Shown here: positions 11,072 through 18,544 of the stretch, one piece after another
Position numbering within the stretch: the first letter of the stretch is position 1
How the letters are laid out: every line of letters begins with the position of its first letter
Origin: Arenibacter sp040216555
GTDB taxonomy: Bacteria; Bacteroidota; Bacteroidia; Flavobacteriales; Flavobacteriaceae
DNA: 64,000 nt
Reading direction: 5' to 3'
Assembly (NCBI GenBank): GCA_040216555.1
Contig: JAVJOW010000009.1
Location: 62,001-126,000, forward strand
The notes under the pieces: generated by a model
Database searches by the model: none
Seen by the model: only the letters and a program-made list of their open reading frames with translations
Told to the model about the DNA's origin: nothing
Position numbers and translations under genes: made by a program

Positions 11072-11617
11072 ATGGGGAAATCAACGATTTATTCAATTGG
11101 TCATGGGAATAAGCAATTTGATGAGTTAGTTAGTGAACTTAAAAGATATCGAATTGAATTTCTCTTAGATGTTAGGTCTAGTCCTATGTCTAAATTTAAC
11201 TTCCATTTTAATAGAGCGTGGCTGGAAAAAGATTTGCCTGATAATAATATTACATATGAATTCCTAGGAGAATATCTTGGGGGCCTGCCCAAAGACAGGT
11301 CTTGCTATACAAATGGTAAAGTAGATTATGCTAAAATAAGAACTAAAAAATTCTTTAAAGATGGTATAGATTTATTAATTGAAGCAAATGAAGAAAAAAT
11401 GCGAATTGCTTTAATGTGTAGCGAGTCCAAGCCAGAAGAATGTCATAGGTGTAAATTAATTGGTCAGGAACTAATGAATCATGACATTTCAGTCCAGCAT
11501 ATTACTGCAAATGGGCTTAAATCTCAAGAGGAGGTCATTGAAATATTAACTCAGGGATTCGGGGTCAATGATCTTTTTGGAGAGAATGACTTCACTTCTA
11601 GAAACACATATTTGTAA
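11072..11617 (+). CDS. DUF488 family protein (first of two)
   Basis: 181 residues. Family signs are the opening IYSIGHGNKQFDEL, an early LLDVRSSPMSKF block (Asp-Val-Arg), and CSESKPEECHR, which matches the DUF488 motif C-x-E-...-CHR. The biochemical role of DUF488 is not settled; the conserved Cys, Glu, His and Arg suggest a small enzyme. It is the first gene of a three-gene operon (gaps of 5 and 2 bases) with a second DUF488 gene and a dual-OB protein. That association recurs in accessory regions, and a role in defence or nucleic-acid quality control is inference. The start has its own promoter immediately upstream. Confidence 0.85.
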   Translation: MGKSTIYSIGHGNKQFDELVSELKRYRIEFLLDVRSSPMSKFNFHFNRAWLEKDLPDNNITYEFLGEYLGGLPKDRSCYTNGKVDYAKIRTKKFFKDGIDLLIEANEEKMRIALMCSESKPEECHRCKLIGQELMNHDISVQHITANGLKSQEEVIEILTQGFGVNDLFGENDFTSRNTYL

Positions 11618-11622
11618 TAATA

Positions 11623-12105
11623 ATGGAGTTTTATACTATAGGTGTGTACAATTCTTCAGAGGCTAATTTTTATCAGAAGCTTATTGAAAATAAAATTGAT
11701 ACTTTTTGTGATATACGCCAAAGAAGAGGTGTTCGTGGTTCCAAATACTCATTTGTAAATAGTAAACAATTACAATCCAAGCTTCAAAATCATAATATCA
11801 AATATATACATTCCCTTGATTTGGCTCCTACCAAAGAAATTAGAGCATTACAGAAAGAGGCTGATTTAAACAATTCTGAATTAAAAAGAAATAGGAGATC
11901 TTTGGGACAGGTATTTATAAATGAATATAACAATCAAATTATTAATACTTTTAATTTTAACCAGTTCATTATTGATCTTGAAAATCTTAATGCTAACAAG
12001 ATTGTTCTATTTTGCGTAGAAGAAGATCATAAGGCATGTCATAGGTCATTGGTAGCGGAAAAGTTATCTTCTATGGAGTATCAGTTCCAAGTAAAAAATA
12101 TTTAA
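11623..12105 (+). CDS. DUF488 family protein (second, diverged)
   Basis: 160 residues, clearly related in layout to the preceding gene: a start with YTIGVYNSSEANF, then FCDIRQRRGVRG at the Asp-x-Arg position, and CVEEDHKACHR as the C-x-E...CHR motif. It is shorter than its neighbour, and the two share only the family motifs by eye, so they probably work as a hetero-pair and are not a recent duplication. It begins five bases after the upstream stop and is followed after two bases by the dual-OB gene, so all three should be co-translated. Function unknown beyond the family. Confidence 0.85.
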   Translation: MEFYTIGVYNSSEANFYQKLIENKIDTFCDIRQRRGVRGSKYSFVNSKQLQSKLQNHNIKYIHSLDLAPTKEIRALQKEADLNNSELKRNRRSLGQVFINEYNNQIINTFNFNQFIIDLENLNANKIVLFCVEEDHKACHRSLVAEKLSSMEYQFQVKNI

Positions 12106-12107
12106 TT

Positions 12108-12707
12108 TTGGAGGTACTGATAACATCAAAAACCAAATGGAGCAAATATTATTGCATAGGTGGGTTGGAATTGCCTTCCAATAGGATGGTCAGGTTAATG
12201 ACTTCAATTGGCACTTATCAACCACTTAACTGTCCCTTCGAAATTGGAAATATTTGGGATTTGGAATACAATTATTACCCCGATTCCCCACCACATATAG
12301 AAGATGTTAGAGTCATTCGCAGAAATGGATTGGTAGGTAAACATCATGACTTTGTTAGCTATGTAAAAAACAATTGTGTTATTTGGAATGGTGACTTTAA
12401 TGAATTATACGAAGGAAAACTACAATGGACATATGCAGGTAGTGGATACTTAAATAATCCAAATAATGTACCAGCAAACAGTGTAGGATTTTGGATTTCT
12501 GATAATGAATTAACATGGGATGGTAAGGAATATTATGTTTATGAAAGAGGAATTTTGCTTAGAAATCGAAAATTTAAATACAAGGGTATTGTTCCGCCAA
12601 TTGATGTAATACCAGTTGGCACATTAATTAGAGTTTCACTTGCGAAATGGTGGGATGCACATGGGGAAAAAAGATGTTATTTACAACTATCTGGTTGGCA
12701 TTTATAA
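12108..12707 (+). CDS. Dual OB-fold (DuOB) domain protein
   Basis: 199 residues. The opening EVLITSKTKWSKYYCIGG and the following LPSNRMVRLM stretch match what I recall of the dual-OB domain found next to DUF488 genes. Two beta-rich halves are consistent with two OB folds, which usually bind single-stranded nucleic acid or oligonucleotides. The start is a TTG two bases after the preceding stop. It is preferred because it preserves the conserved N-terminus; the next ATG would remove it. There is no signal peptide or membrane segment. It is the last gene of the DUF488 operon and converges on the Pycsar-type operon, 61 bases away. The ligand is not predictable from sequence. Confidence 0.7.
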   Translation: MEVLITSKTKWSKYYCIGGLELPSNRMVRLMTSIGTYQPLNCPFEIGNIWDLEYNYYPDSPPHIEDVRVIRRNGLVGKHHDFVSYVKNNCVIWNGDFNELYEGKLQWTYAGSGYLNNPNNVPANSVGFWISDNELTWDGKEYYVYERGILLRNRKFKYKGIVPPIDVIPVGTLIRVSLAKWWDAHGEKRCYLQLSGWHL

Positions 12708-12768
12708 GTTCCCCTTTTTCTTAAATTATTGCAGCAAAATCTTTAGATATTCTCGAGTGGTGGTCACT

Positions 12769-13440
12769 TTAGCATATTTCTTCGAAACCTGCTAAGTCCT
12801 TCAATAGTCTTTCCTTAGATAAACTTTTAAGAAATTCGACGCACTTGAGATGACATCTTTTGAATTTTTTATCTAATCCGCATATACATGGCCGATCATT
12901 TCTACCTGGCAGGGCGTTGATCAAAATGGCATTTAGAATTCCAATTATTAAATGCTTATTATCCAACAGCAGTTTTTCACTATAAAATTGTTGCACACCC
13001 TTAAAAAAATGACGGTATTCTCCATTCGAATATTTCCCAAAATTCATTTTGTATACCGTATTTGCAAAAAAAGGGTAGATACTATTCTGATAGAAATCTA
13101 TAAATTCAATTCCTTTTTTAGCTTTATATTCTAACTCATGTTCAATATCCAAACAACAAATACCGTCTTTATCAATATGCCAATCCTCGTGTCTTTTAAT
13201 CTTGGTGGAGCGTTCTTTAACAATTGGTATAAAATATGGGTATCTATCATTATCTAAATAAATTTCAATATTAAAAGAGTCTAGGTAATTCCCCATAGTA
13301 TCACAAACATCAATTTCTCCCTTAATTACTGAATATTTCTCTCCATATTTTTTATAGTAGGAATAGCCAGGGTAGATTTCCAAAAAAGACTTTACATCTT
13401 TTTTTAGTTGTTGATTCGTCCTAGTTGAGATTTTCTTCAT
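12769..13440 (-). CDS. E2-like (ubiquitin-conjugating fold) protein with C-terminal SEC-C-type cysteine motif
   Basis: 223 residues. The centre has YPYFIPIV followed by HEDWHIDKDGICCLDIEHE. This mirrors the E2 signature (P-x3-P, then H-P-N...GxICLD) and places the catalytic cysteine at Cys95 or Cys96. The C-terminus has GRNDRPCICGLDKKFKRCH, a SEC-C-like Zn motif (Cys185, Cys187, Cys196, His197). It is last in the Pycsar operon and overlaps the cyclase gene by four bases, so the two are translationally coupled. E2-only proteins occur in short type II CBASS, where they act on the nucleotide cyclase. The same role here on a pyrimidine cyclase is inference. No E1 lies beside it; the nearest is the JAMM-E1 protein at 24017. 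The exact family is unconfirmed. Confidence 0.65.
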   Translation of the reverse strand: MKKISTRTNQQLKKDVKSFLEIYPGYSYYKKYGEKYSVIKGEIDVCDTMGNYLDSFNIEIYLDNDRYPYFIPIVKERSTKIKRHEDWHIDKDGICCLDIEHELEYKAKKGIEFIDFYQNSIYPFFANTVYKMNFGKYSNGEYRHFFKGVQQFYSEKLLLDNKHLIIGILNAILINALPGRNDRPCICGLDKKFKRCHLKCVEFLKSLSKERLLKDLAGFEEIC

Positions 13441-14450
13441 GACTGTTTACAGAAATATGGTTTGTTTTTAACTGCAATGGGTCTTAAATTCGTATCTGAT
13501 ATTGGCCGAGCGTAGTCCCTAAACTTGACAATGGGATTGCCATACTGGTCTAAGGCAATAAAATCGAGTGTTTTTAAGAATTTGGACCAAAGAAAGTCAT
13601 ACTGTGTATAATAGAATTTTTTGGCGTTATCTATATAAATATAGCGTTCGTTTTCTCCCTTTCTTGCGGCCACCGGAGTAAAATAATCGTCCCCATTACT
13701 GATTTCATTCTTAACATGAGCGCCAACCACCACACCATTTTTTTCGGCGGATGATTGCATCTTACTTGCTAAACTAGTATGTAGACTGCACGTAGTAACT
13801 TCACTAATATCTCCAATCCCTGAATTACCCCAAATGACATGCTCCTTATATCCAAGATCTACCCCGGTTCTAATTCCGATATATTCAATACCAACCGATT
13901 CCAAATACTCCTTCAAATCCGTTTTCACGAAATGTGTAAAGACGCTTACTGCTGAAAGAGCCTTTTTTACAGCTTCCTTCTCGTTCATCTTTTTGTCACC
14001 AAAATAGACAAAAATTCCATCGCCTTGCAAACGATGAATATATCCGCCAAAAACTAACATTGTATGAATTCCAGCTTTCAAAATCGTGTTTGTTATAAGA
14101 AAAACAGTCTCTTTGTCAAATTTCTTGAAAAGGTTAGTGCTACCTTTAATATCAATAAAGCTTGACACTACATAATGCTCTTCAATAGCTTCTGTTCCTT
14201 TTAAATAGTTAAAATCTGGGTGTGATCCAAGTTGTTGCTTATAATTAATTTCTCTATTAATGCTCTCAGATAAATTAACCATGCTAGGAGCTATTTCGTT
14301 TTGTTTAATTCTAGAAAATAATGCCTTAAATTGATCATTACTTCTTTTTATGTTTTCAATTGGCACACCAAGCCCTTTAGATAAATAACTAGAAGAATCT
14401 GAGTCAACAGCTTCCTTTATTAATTTCATATAGTCTTTATATACATCCAT
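13437..14450 (-). CDS. pycC: Pycsar-type class III nucleotide cyclase (PycC-like)
   Basis: 337 residues. A class III cyclase catalytic domain starts near residue 94: SSFIDIKGSTNLF carries the first metal-binding Asp (Asp100) and HRLQGDGIFVYFG the second (Asp144). An N-terminal helical part of about 90 residues precedes it. PycC enzymes make cCMP or cUMP on phage infection and activate a partner effector. The neighbour at 14454 looks like exactly such an effector, which makes this a Pycsar cyclase rather than a housekeeping adenylate cyclase. The gene starts three bases after the effector stop and overlaps the E2-like gene by four bases. The base product (C or U) cannot be told from sequence alone. 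Confidence 0.88.
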   Translation of the reverse strand: MDVYKDYMKLIKEAVDSDSSSYLSKGLGVPIENIKRSNDQFKALFSRIKQNEIAPSMVNLSESINREINYKQQLGSHPDFNYLKGTEAIEEHYVVSSFIDIKGSTNLFKKFDKETVFLITNTILKAGIHTMLVFGGYIHRLQGDGIFVYFGDKKMNEKEAVKKALSAVSVFTHFVKTDLKEYLESVGIEYIGIRTGVDLGYKEHVIWGNSGIGDISEVTTCSLHTSLASKMQSSAEKNGVVVGAHVKNEISNGDDYFTPVAARKGENERYIYIDNAKKFYYTQYDFLWSKFLKTLDFIALDQYGNPIVKFRDYARPISDTNLRPIAVKNKPYFCKQS

Positions 14451-14453
14451 TTT

Positions 14454-14966
14454 TTAAAATTTATTTATTATTAAAATTGATATGAGCAAAGAAAGAATCA
14501 CGAACTGTGAAAAAATCAACCAACCGGATATCTTAAGTCGCGTAAACTTCAGGTTTAGACCTTTTGAAAGTGTATGAACTTGATTTCGTAAATCATCCAT
14601 TTCATTTTTCTTACTTATGCTCTTAGAACAGTTAAAGAATTTTTCTTTAGTCATTGAACCGATACCTCCAAAGTAATAAAGGGAGTCCGAATCTTTCGAA
14701 AAATATGGTATGCTGGCAATAGTTATAACCATTAGCCCAACAACACCCAAAAACATTTCAAATGCTAGTAACAAATTAAACGTAAACTGGAATTGACATA
14801 TATGTTCTTGTACTGCTATGTATCCAGTAATTATACCACCAAGCAGAAAAGTATTCATGGCTAAATAAACAGCAGTTTTATTATTTACGCTTTCAAAATA
14901 ATGATCAAATCGGTTTATAGAATATAGCAGTCTATCCTTTTCAATATTTCTTTTGTCTTTATCCAT
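14454..14966 (-). CDS. pycTM: Pycsar membrane effector (PycTM-like)
   Basis: 170 residues from the ATG at 14966; an in-frame TTG one codon earlier is possible but less likely. The N-terminal DRLLYSINRFDHYFESVNNK motif is followed by TM1 (about residues 31-51) and TM2 (68-92), a soluble region, and a third hydrophobic segment at the extreme C-terminus (148-169). This is the layout of Pycsar effectors with a cyclic-pyrimidine-sensing helical region and membrane segments that disrupt the inner membrane when activated. It sits directly upstream of the cyclase on the same strand and three bases after a small basic gene. Confidence 0.82.
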   Translation of the reverse strand: MDKDKRNIEKDRLLYSINRFDHYFESVNNKTAVYLAMNTFLLGGIITGYIAVQEHICQFQFTFNLLLAFEMFLGVVGLMVITIASIPYFSKDSDSLYYFGGIGSMTKEKFFNCSKSISKKNEMDDLRNQVHTLSKGLNLKFTRLKISGWLIFSQFVILSLLISILIINKF

Positions 14967-14969
14967 CAA

Positions 14970-15143
14970 TTATTTTTCTTTTCTTACACCTTTAAACTTG
15001 CCGCCAGTAGTTTTTACATCCATAAATCTTCCCGTTTCAGTATCTCTCTTTACATAGAGCTTAGTTTTCGGGTTTAATACTTGGGAACGTCCTTTTACAG
15101 CTCCTTTTCTAGCATTGTCTCCTTTTGGTGGATTTTTAGCCAT
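14970..15143 (-). CDS. Small basic protein of 57 residues, first gene of the Pycsar operon
   Basis: ATG at 15141-15143 and TAA ending at 14970 give 57 residues. It begins MAKNPPKGDNARKGAVKGRS and continues with NPKTKLYVKRDTETGRFMDV and a FKGVRKEK tail. It is very rich in Lys, Arg and Gly, without hydrophobic segments or cysteines. I recall proteins of this pattern (GDNxRxGAVKxRSQ..., KRDxxTGrFMDVK) in many bacteria without an assigned function. It lies three bases upstream of the effector start and should be co-transcribed. A nucleic-acid-binding or antitoxin-like role is possible but unsupported. The regular codon pattern and the recognisable motif argue that it is real. Confidence 0.75.
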   Translation of the reverse strand: MAKNPPKGDNARKGAVKGRSQVLNPKTKLYVKRDTETGRFMDVKTTGGKFKGVRKEK

Positions 15144-15196
15144 TTTATTGTTTTATGAGATTAATATTTTTGTTTTTGTAAGTAAATGCTCACGGT

Positions 15197-15310
15197 TTTT
15201 TATATTTTTCCATAACGAATTAAATAAATGAGCAAACCTTTAATGTTGTCCCATTTTTATATTTTTCCATAACGAATTAAATAAATGAGCAAACCTTTAA
15301 TGTTGTCCCA
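15197..15310. repeat. Exact tandem duplication of 57 bases
   Basis: 15197-15253 and 15254-15310 are identical copies lying head to tail. Each holds one ATGAGCA half-site and a CATAACG segment. The perfect identity points to a recent duplication. It doubles the regulatory half-sites in this gap. Confidence 0.9.
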
Positions 15311-15331
15311 CAATTGTATATGCTCATAGGT

Positions 15332-15364
15332 TTTGTTTTTTAGCCATTCACATGGATAATTTTT
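15332..15364 (+). promoter_or_regulatory. Candidate promoter of the sigma-like operon
   Basis: TTTG (15332-15335), a 21-base spacer and TAATTTTT (15357-15364) fit the Bacteroidota consensus except for the last base of the -7 box. The two arms of the 9-bp inverted repeat flank it, one upstream and one downstream, as expected for a repressed promoter. Confidence 0.4.
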
Positions 15365-15392
15365 AATAATAATGAGCATACTCTATTGAAAT

Positions 15393-16004
15393 ATGGCTTT
15401 AGCGAGTAAAAAGGAAATTCTTGAACATCTTGATTCTATCGATTTGAACGAACTTTTAGATAGGATGGAGAACTATGTCCGAAATCGTTTTTACAATAAG
15501 TCAGAGAAAGAAAGAGAAGGGTTTGATTATCTTGATTTTTGTTATAATGTTCTAGTTAAAGCTTCTACAGGTGTTAGAAATTGGGATAAGGAAAAGACCT
15601 CTTTTGATAAGTTTATTTTTGGGTGCTTAAGAAGTGATTTATATAACTTCTTTAGAAAACAAAAGAATAAAAAAAAAGAGGTAGAAGATTTGCAATCTAA
15701 AGACCAAGAAATATACCTAATTGAAGTAAATGACTTTATTGAATTAGATGAAGTTGAAACGTATGATGAACCTCCAGATATTGATTTTAAAGATATATCA
15801 CAAGATGCACTAAAGTCTTTACGAGAGCAAGGGTCCGATAAATTAGAGATAGAAGTATTTGACTGTTGGCTAAATGGTTATTATAAGCCAAAAGAAATAG
15901 CTGAATTATGTGGAATAGATACTACAGAAGTAAATAACACTGTTAAGAGACTTTCTAGAAAAACTATCAAGTTAAAAGAAAAATGGAAAAGCTTAAAAAA
16001 ATAA
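15393..16004 (+). CDS. Sigma-70-like RNA polymerase sigma factor
   Basis: 203 residues. The first half has a region-2-like helical block (FDYLDFCYNVLVKA ... SFDKFIFGCLRSDLYNFFRK), the core-binding and -10-recognising part. The last ~60 residues form a region-4-like HTH (KPKEIAELCGIDTTEVNNTVKRLSRK), with an acidic linker between them. It is first in a three-gene set with overlapping ends: the next gene starts 22 bases before its stop. The third gene is an ImmA/IrrE protease, so a sigma factor regulated by proteolysis is a natural reading, but this is inference. The start at 15393 follows the operator-flanked promoter. Its targets are unknown; they may include its own operon or neighbouring defence genes. 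Confidence 0.75.
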   Translation: MALASKKEILEHLDSIDLNELLDRMENYVRNRFYNKSEKEREGFDYLDFCYNVLVKASTGVRNWDKEKTSFDKFIFGCLRSDLYNFFRKQKNKKKEVEDLQSKDQEIYLIEVNDFIELDEVETYDEPPDIDFKDISQDALKSLREQGSDKLEIEVFDCWLNGYYKPKEIAELCGIDTTEVNNTVKRLSRKTIKLKEKWKSLKK

Positions 16005-16381
16005 TAGATAAAGGTTTTACCGAGAATTATCTTTTTGGGGATATAAATGATGTTCGTAAAAGTTTATCTGATTTCGGAGTCAATTTAGGCGATAATCGTG
16101 AGCGTCAGGATAAATTGATTAAGCAATTAAAGTTTAAACTTCGTTCATCCATAAACAAAGAAAAAAATGAAATCCTTTTACTTAAGGCAACAGAATTCTT
16201 TCAAGAAGCAATAAATAAGGGGTTAGATAAACCGATTGCTTATTTAAATAACCTGATTGAAGATAATAGATTGTTAGTTCAGTATAATAAGTTGGATAAG
16301 CTAAGCCCTGATGAAATAAAAGAGATTATTAAAGACCAAAATTTGATTGAAATAATTGAGTTACTTGAAAACGAACAGTAA
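15983..16381 (+). CDS. Hypothetical helical protein between sigma-like and ImmA/IrrE genes
   Basis: 132 residues, predicted mainly helical, charged, with no cysteine motif, signal peptide or membrane segment. I do not recognise it. It overlaps the sigma-like gene by 22 bases and the protease gene by about 26, so all three are translationally linked. By position it could be an anti-sigma factor, an antitoxin-like protease substrate or an adaptor. Nothing in the sequence decides between these. Confidence 0.6.
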   Translation: MEKLKKIIDKGFTENYLFGDINDVRKSLSDFGVNLGDNRERQDKLIKQLKFKLRSSINKEKNEILLLKATEFFQEAINKGLDKPIAYLNNLIEDNRLLVQYNKLDKLSPDEIKEIIKDQNLIEIIELLENEQ

Positions 16382-17165
16382 AGGGAAAAATAAGGCCAAA
16401 GAGGTACTAAATGATATTGGTTTTGATGAAGTAACAAAACTCAAAAATTCAGATTTAGTTAGTGGTTTTGGTATACTTTTTATTTCTGAACCTTTAAAAA
16501 ATGCTGATGGAAAAATTATAAGAGGAAAAACTAAAACCATAATTAAAGTAAACTCTTTAATACCATATCCTCAAAGAATTCGCTACGTAGTAGCTCATGA
16601 ATTAGGACATTATTTTTTACACGAAAAACTGGAAATTCATACCGATGATTCTAAAACACTAAATTGGTTTAAGGTAGAAGACCAGGCGAAAAGAGGGCTA
16701 CAGGAATTTGAAGCAAACGATTTTGCATCGGAATTATTAATGCCAGAAACTGTTTTTAGAAAGTTTATTGAATACAAATCTTTTAGTCCACCTTTAATAA
16801 AGGAAATTTCGAATAGATTTCAAACTAGCTTAACTTCAGTAGTTTACAGATTAATAACTTTAGATGTTTTTCCGTTATTAGTAGTTTTCATTTCTGATGG
16901 AGTAGTTCTGTATTGGAGAAAATCCCCCGATTTGAAAGGTTGGCTTAAAGATATGACCAAGCTTTCCCCACCAGAGGATTCTGTTGCAAAAGAATATATT
17001 GACGCCAATTACGATTTTATTTACAAAGGAGATGAAAAAGCTCAGGAAATATACCGTTCTACTTGGTTTAAATTATATGAAAATCAAGAAGATTCTGATT
17101 TTATGGAGTATTGCATTCCAACCAAGCAGTACAAAACTATCATCAGTATAATATGGGAGGCTTAA
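16356..17165 (+). CDS. ImmA/IrrE-family metallo-endopeptidase
   Basis: 269 residues (TTG start at 16356; a second TTG at 16365 is equally possible). The zinc motif is VVAHELGHYFLH (His81, Glu82, His85), and the downstream EFEANDFASELLMP supplies the third ligand (Glu120 or Glu118). This is the classic ImmA/IrrE pair of motifs. Such proteases cleave or inactivate a transcriptional repressor or regulator in response to DNA damage or phage signals. The ~100-residue C-terminal part has no recognised domain and may be the sensor. It is last in the sigma-like operon, so the sigma factor or the middle protein may be its target. Repeat A follows the gene. Confidence 0.85.
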   Translation: MSYLKTNSKGKNKAKEVLNDIGFDEVTKLKNSDLVSGFGILFISEPLKNADGKIIRGKTKTIIKVNSLIPYPQRIRYVVAHELGHYFLHEKLEIHTDDSKTLNWFKVEDQAKRGLQEFEANDFASELLMPETVFRKFIEYKSFSPPLIKEISNRFQTSLTSVVYRLITLDVFPLLVVFISDGVVLYWRKSPDLKGWLKDMTKLSPPEDSVAKEYIDANYDFIYKGDEKAQEIYRSTWFKLYENQEDSDFMEYCIPTKQYKTIISIIWEA

Positions 17166-17296
17166 TATTGATTTTGATGGCCTAAGAGAATTTCAGCTAA
17201 AGTAATAGGGGAGAGGAGCGTTAACAATTTTAGGAGGGTGGTTATAATAGTTGTTGACTGGCAGTATTGGTTATATTGCCTTTGAGCGGTTTTAAG

Positions 17297-17408
17297 AGTT
17301 ACAATGGATCCTAAAATTTAGTGACCGACCCGTACGTTGTTTCCAAAATTATCTGTAAGCCTTGATTTTTTTTGTTTCTTTTTTCATCAAGTAAAAAAGA
17401 AAAGAAGA
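17297..17408. repeat. Intergenic repeat A, copy 1 (with T/A-rich hairpin)
   Basis: The block AGTTACAATG...TCCTAAAAT...TTGTTTCCAAAATTAT...AGCCTTGA...TGTTTCTTTT...TCAAG recurs at 25631-25745 with about 80 percent identity by eye. The end contains a CTTTTTT / AAAAAAG hairpin that could end transcription from both the ImmA/IrrE gene and the convergent gene at 17449. Confidence 0.7.
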
Positions 17409-17448
17409 CTTTTATTTTATTTCAAAAATTTAAATCAACTTAAAGCTA

Positions 17449-18252
17449 CTATGAATCTGAAGATTCCGGTTTTTTCTTTCCAGCTTTTTTAGAAATCATA
17501 GAACTTATATAATTCCCAAATGCACTTGCTAGAGCTCCTAAAAAAAAACTTGCTAAAAGATTAATGAATGAATATCCATTAGAAGATTTGTCAAACTGTT
17601 TAATTACTGCAGTTGCTTCTTCTTTACTTAAATTGGATAAATTTTTGTAAAAATCTATTTGTTCTATATATCCAGCTCTTTCACTTTCAATTTTTTTGAG
17701 TTCTTCATTTTTATTCTTTATCTGCTCCATTAAAACATCAAAAGTACTATTGATATTGCTAGTTTCTATGGAAATTACGCTGTCCAATGAGCTAATGTTT
17801 TCATTTATTTTATAAGCACTTTCTTGTATACCCTCAATACCAATCTGATAATCATCTATTTTTTTATAGGGATGATTCATATCGAGTGTCGCATAAGTTA
17901 TTACACTCAGTGCGAGGAAAAATCCAAGACTTTGACCTGTCATTCGTATAATTTTCATTATAAAACGTGGAAGAATTGGAAAATAAAATAATAACGCATC
18001 TAGTAATATCGGTAAAATAGCCAGGAATAATAATAATATTATAGTATTGGAAATTGGCCCTTTTTCTGGCACGTAGGAATATAAGCCTCCTATTGTAATA
18101 AGTGGTACAATTATGTAGGCCCATGAATGGTAGTAAACCGATTCTATTGGTCTAAACGAAAAATCAATATCTCTTGACCTTTTAACTAGATTATAAAAGC
18201 CTAAAAAAAAGGTAACTATAGCTAAGCCCAAAAAAATATACAAATTCATCAT
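17449..18252 (-). CDS. Membrane protein with coiled coil, unknown function
   Basis: 267 residues. An N-terminal membrane region has about four segments (residues 1-20, 44-62, 70-92 and 100-122). A soluble part of about 95 residues follows, with a coiled coil (NINSTFDVLMEQIKNKNEEL and onwards), then a last hydrophobic segment (about 228-248) and a Lys-rich tail ending KKKPESSDS. I do not recognise the family. It sits alone on the minus strand between repeat A and repeats C/B of the first composite copy, where the second copy has only about 80 bases, so it may be a separate inserted cassette. Membrane plus coiled coil is a common effector layout in defence islands, but that is only suggestive. 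Confidence 0.6.
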   Translation of the reverse strand: MMNLYIFLGLAIVTFFLGFYNLVKRSRDIDFSFRPIESVYYHSWAYIIVPLITIGGLYSYVPEKGPISNTIILLLFLAILPILLDALLFYFPILPRFIMKIIRMTGQSLGFFLALSVITYATLDMNHPYKKIDDYQIGIEGIQESAYKINENISSLDSVISIETSNINSTFDVLMEQIKNKNEELKKIESERAGYIEQIDFYKNLSNLSKEEATAVIKQFDKSSNGYSFINLLASFFLGALASAFGNYISSMISKKAGKKKPESSDS

Positions 18253-18370
18253 CGGATTTTGATTGGTTCATTCCTGTATTATTTTGAAAGATAAAAGAAT
18301 TTATGGGTAATATAATTTCTATTTTTCATAATATTACATGCACTATTTATAAAAGGCTAAAACAAAAGAA

Positions 18371-18402
18371 TGGTGGTAGCAAGTGCTAAGAATCTTACTC
18401 GC
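18371..18402. repeat. Intergenic repeat C, copy 1
   Basis: The stretch TGGTGGTAGCAAGTGCTAAG and the following AATCTTACTCGC resemble 25825-25856 (GTGGCAAGCTCACGAGAATC then TCGTAAAT). It is short and imperfect, but it stands in the same order between repeats A and B in both copies. Confidence 0.4.
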
Positions 18403-18544
18403 TGAGAAAATTTTAGCTGTTGCGCCAAGAAATCTAAAATTCCCTGAAAAATTTACTGGCAGATCGTTCCTCATAAATCGCATATTTAAAAATATCTAAA
18501 AAGTTTTGCTTTTTTGGCACTGGCAAAGCGGCTGAGAATTGCGT

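Larger units (their letters stand above)
15186..15380. promoter_or_regulatory. Operator array: five ATGAGCA/TGCTCAT half-sites
   Basis: The heptamer ATGAGCA or its complement occurs at 15186-15192, 15228-15234, 15285-15291, 15320-15326 and 15373-15379 (one base either way). The last two are extended to an exact 9-bp inverted pair, TATGCTCAT (15319-15327) and ATGAGCATA (15372-15380), which brackets a candidate promoter. The array fills the divergent gap between the Pycsar operon and the sigma-like operon, so one regulator may control both. Confidence 0.55.

Noticed and set aside
12769..13440. SecA-like or plain SEC-C metal-binding protein
   Set aside because: The SEC-C motif is only the tail; the central P-x3-P and HxDxDGICCLD sequence points to an E2 fold as the main domain.
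13437..14450. Housekeeping adenylate/guanylate cyclase
   Set aside because: Immediate linkage to a PycTM-like membrane effector in the same operon makes a Pycsar cyclase the better reading.
15186..15380. CRISPR-like array from regularly repeated heptamers
   Set aside because: Repeats are only 7-9 bases and the one long repeat is a simple duplication; no spacers and no cas genes.
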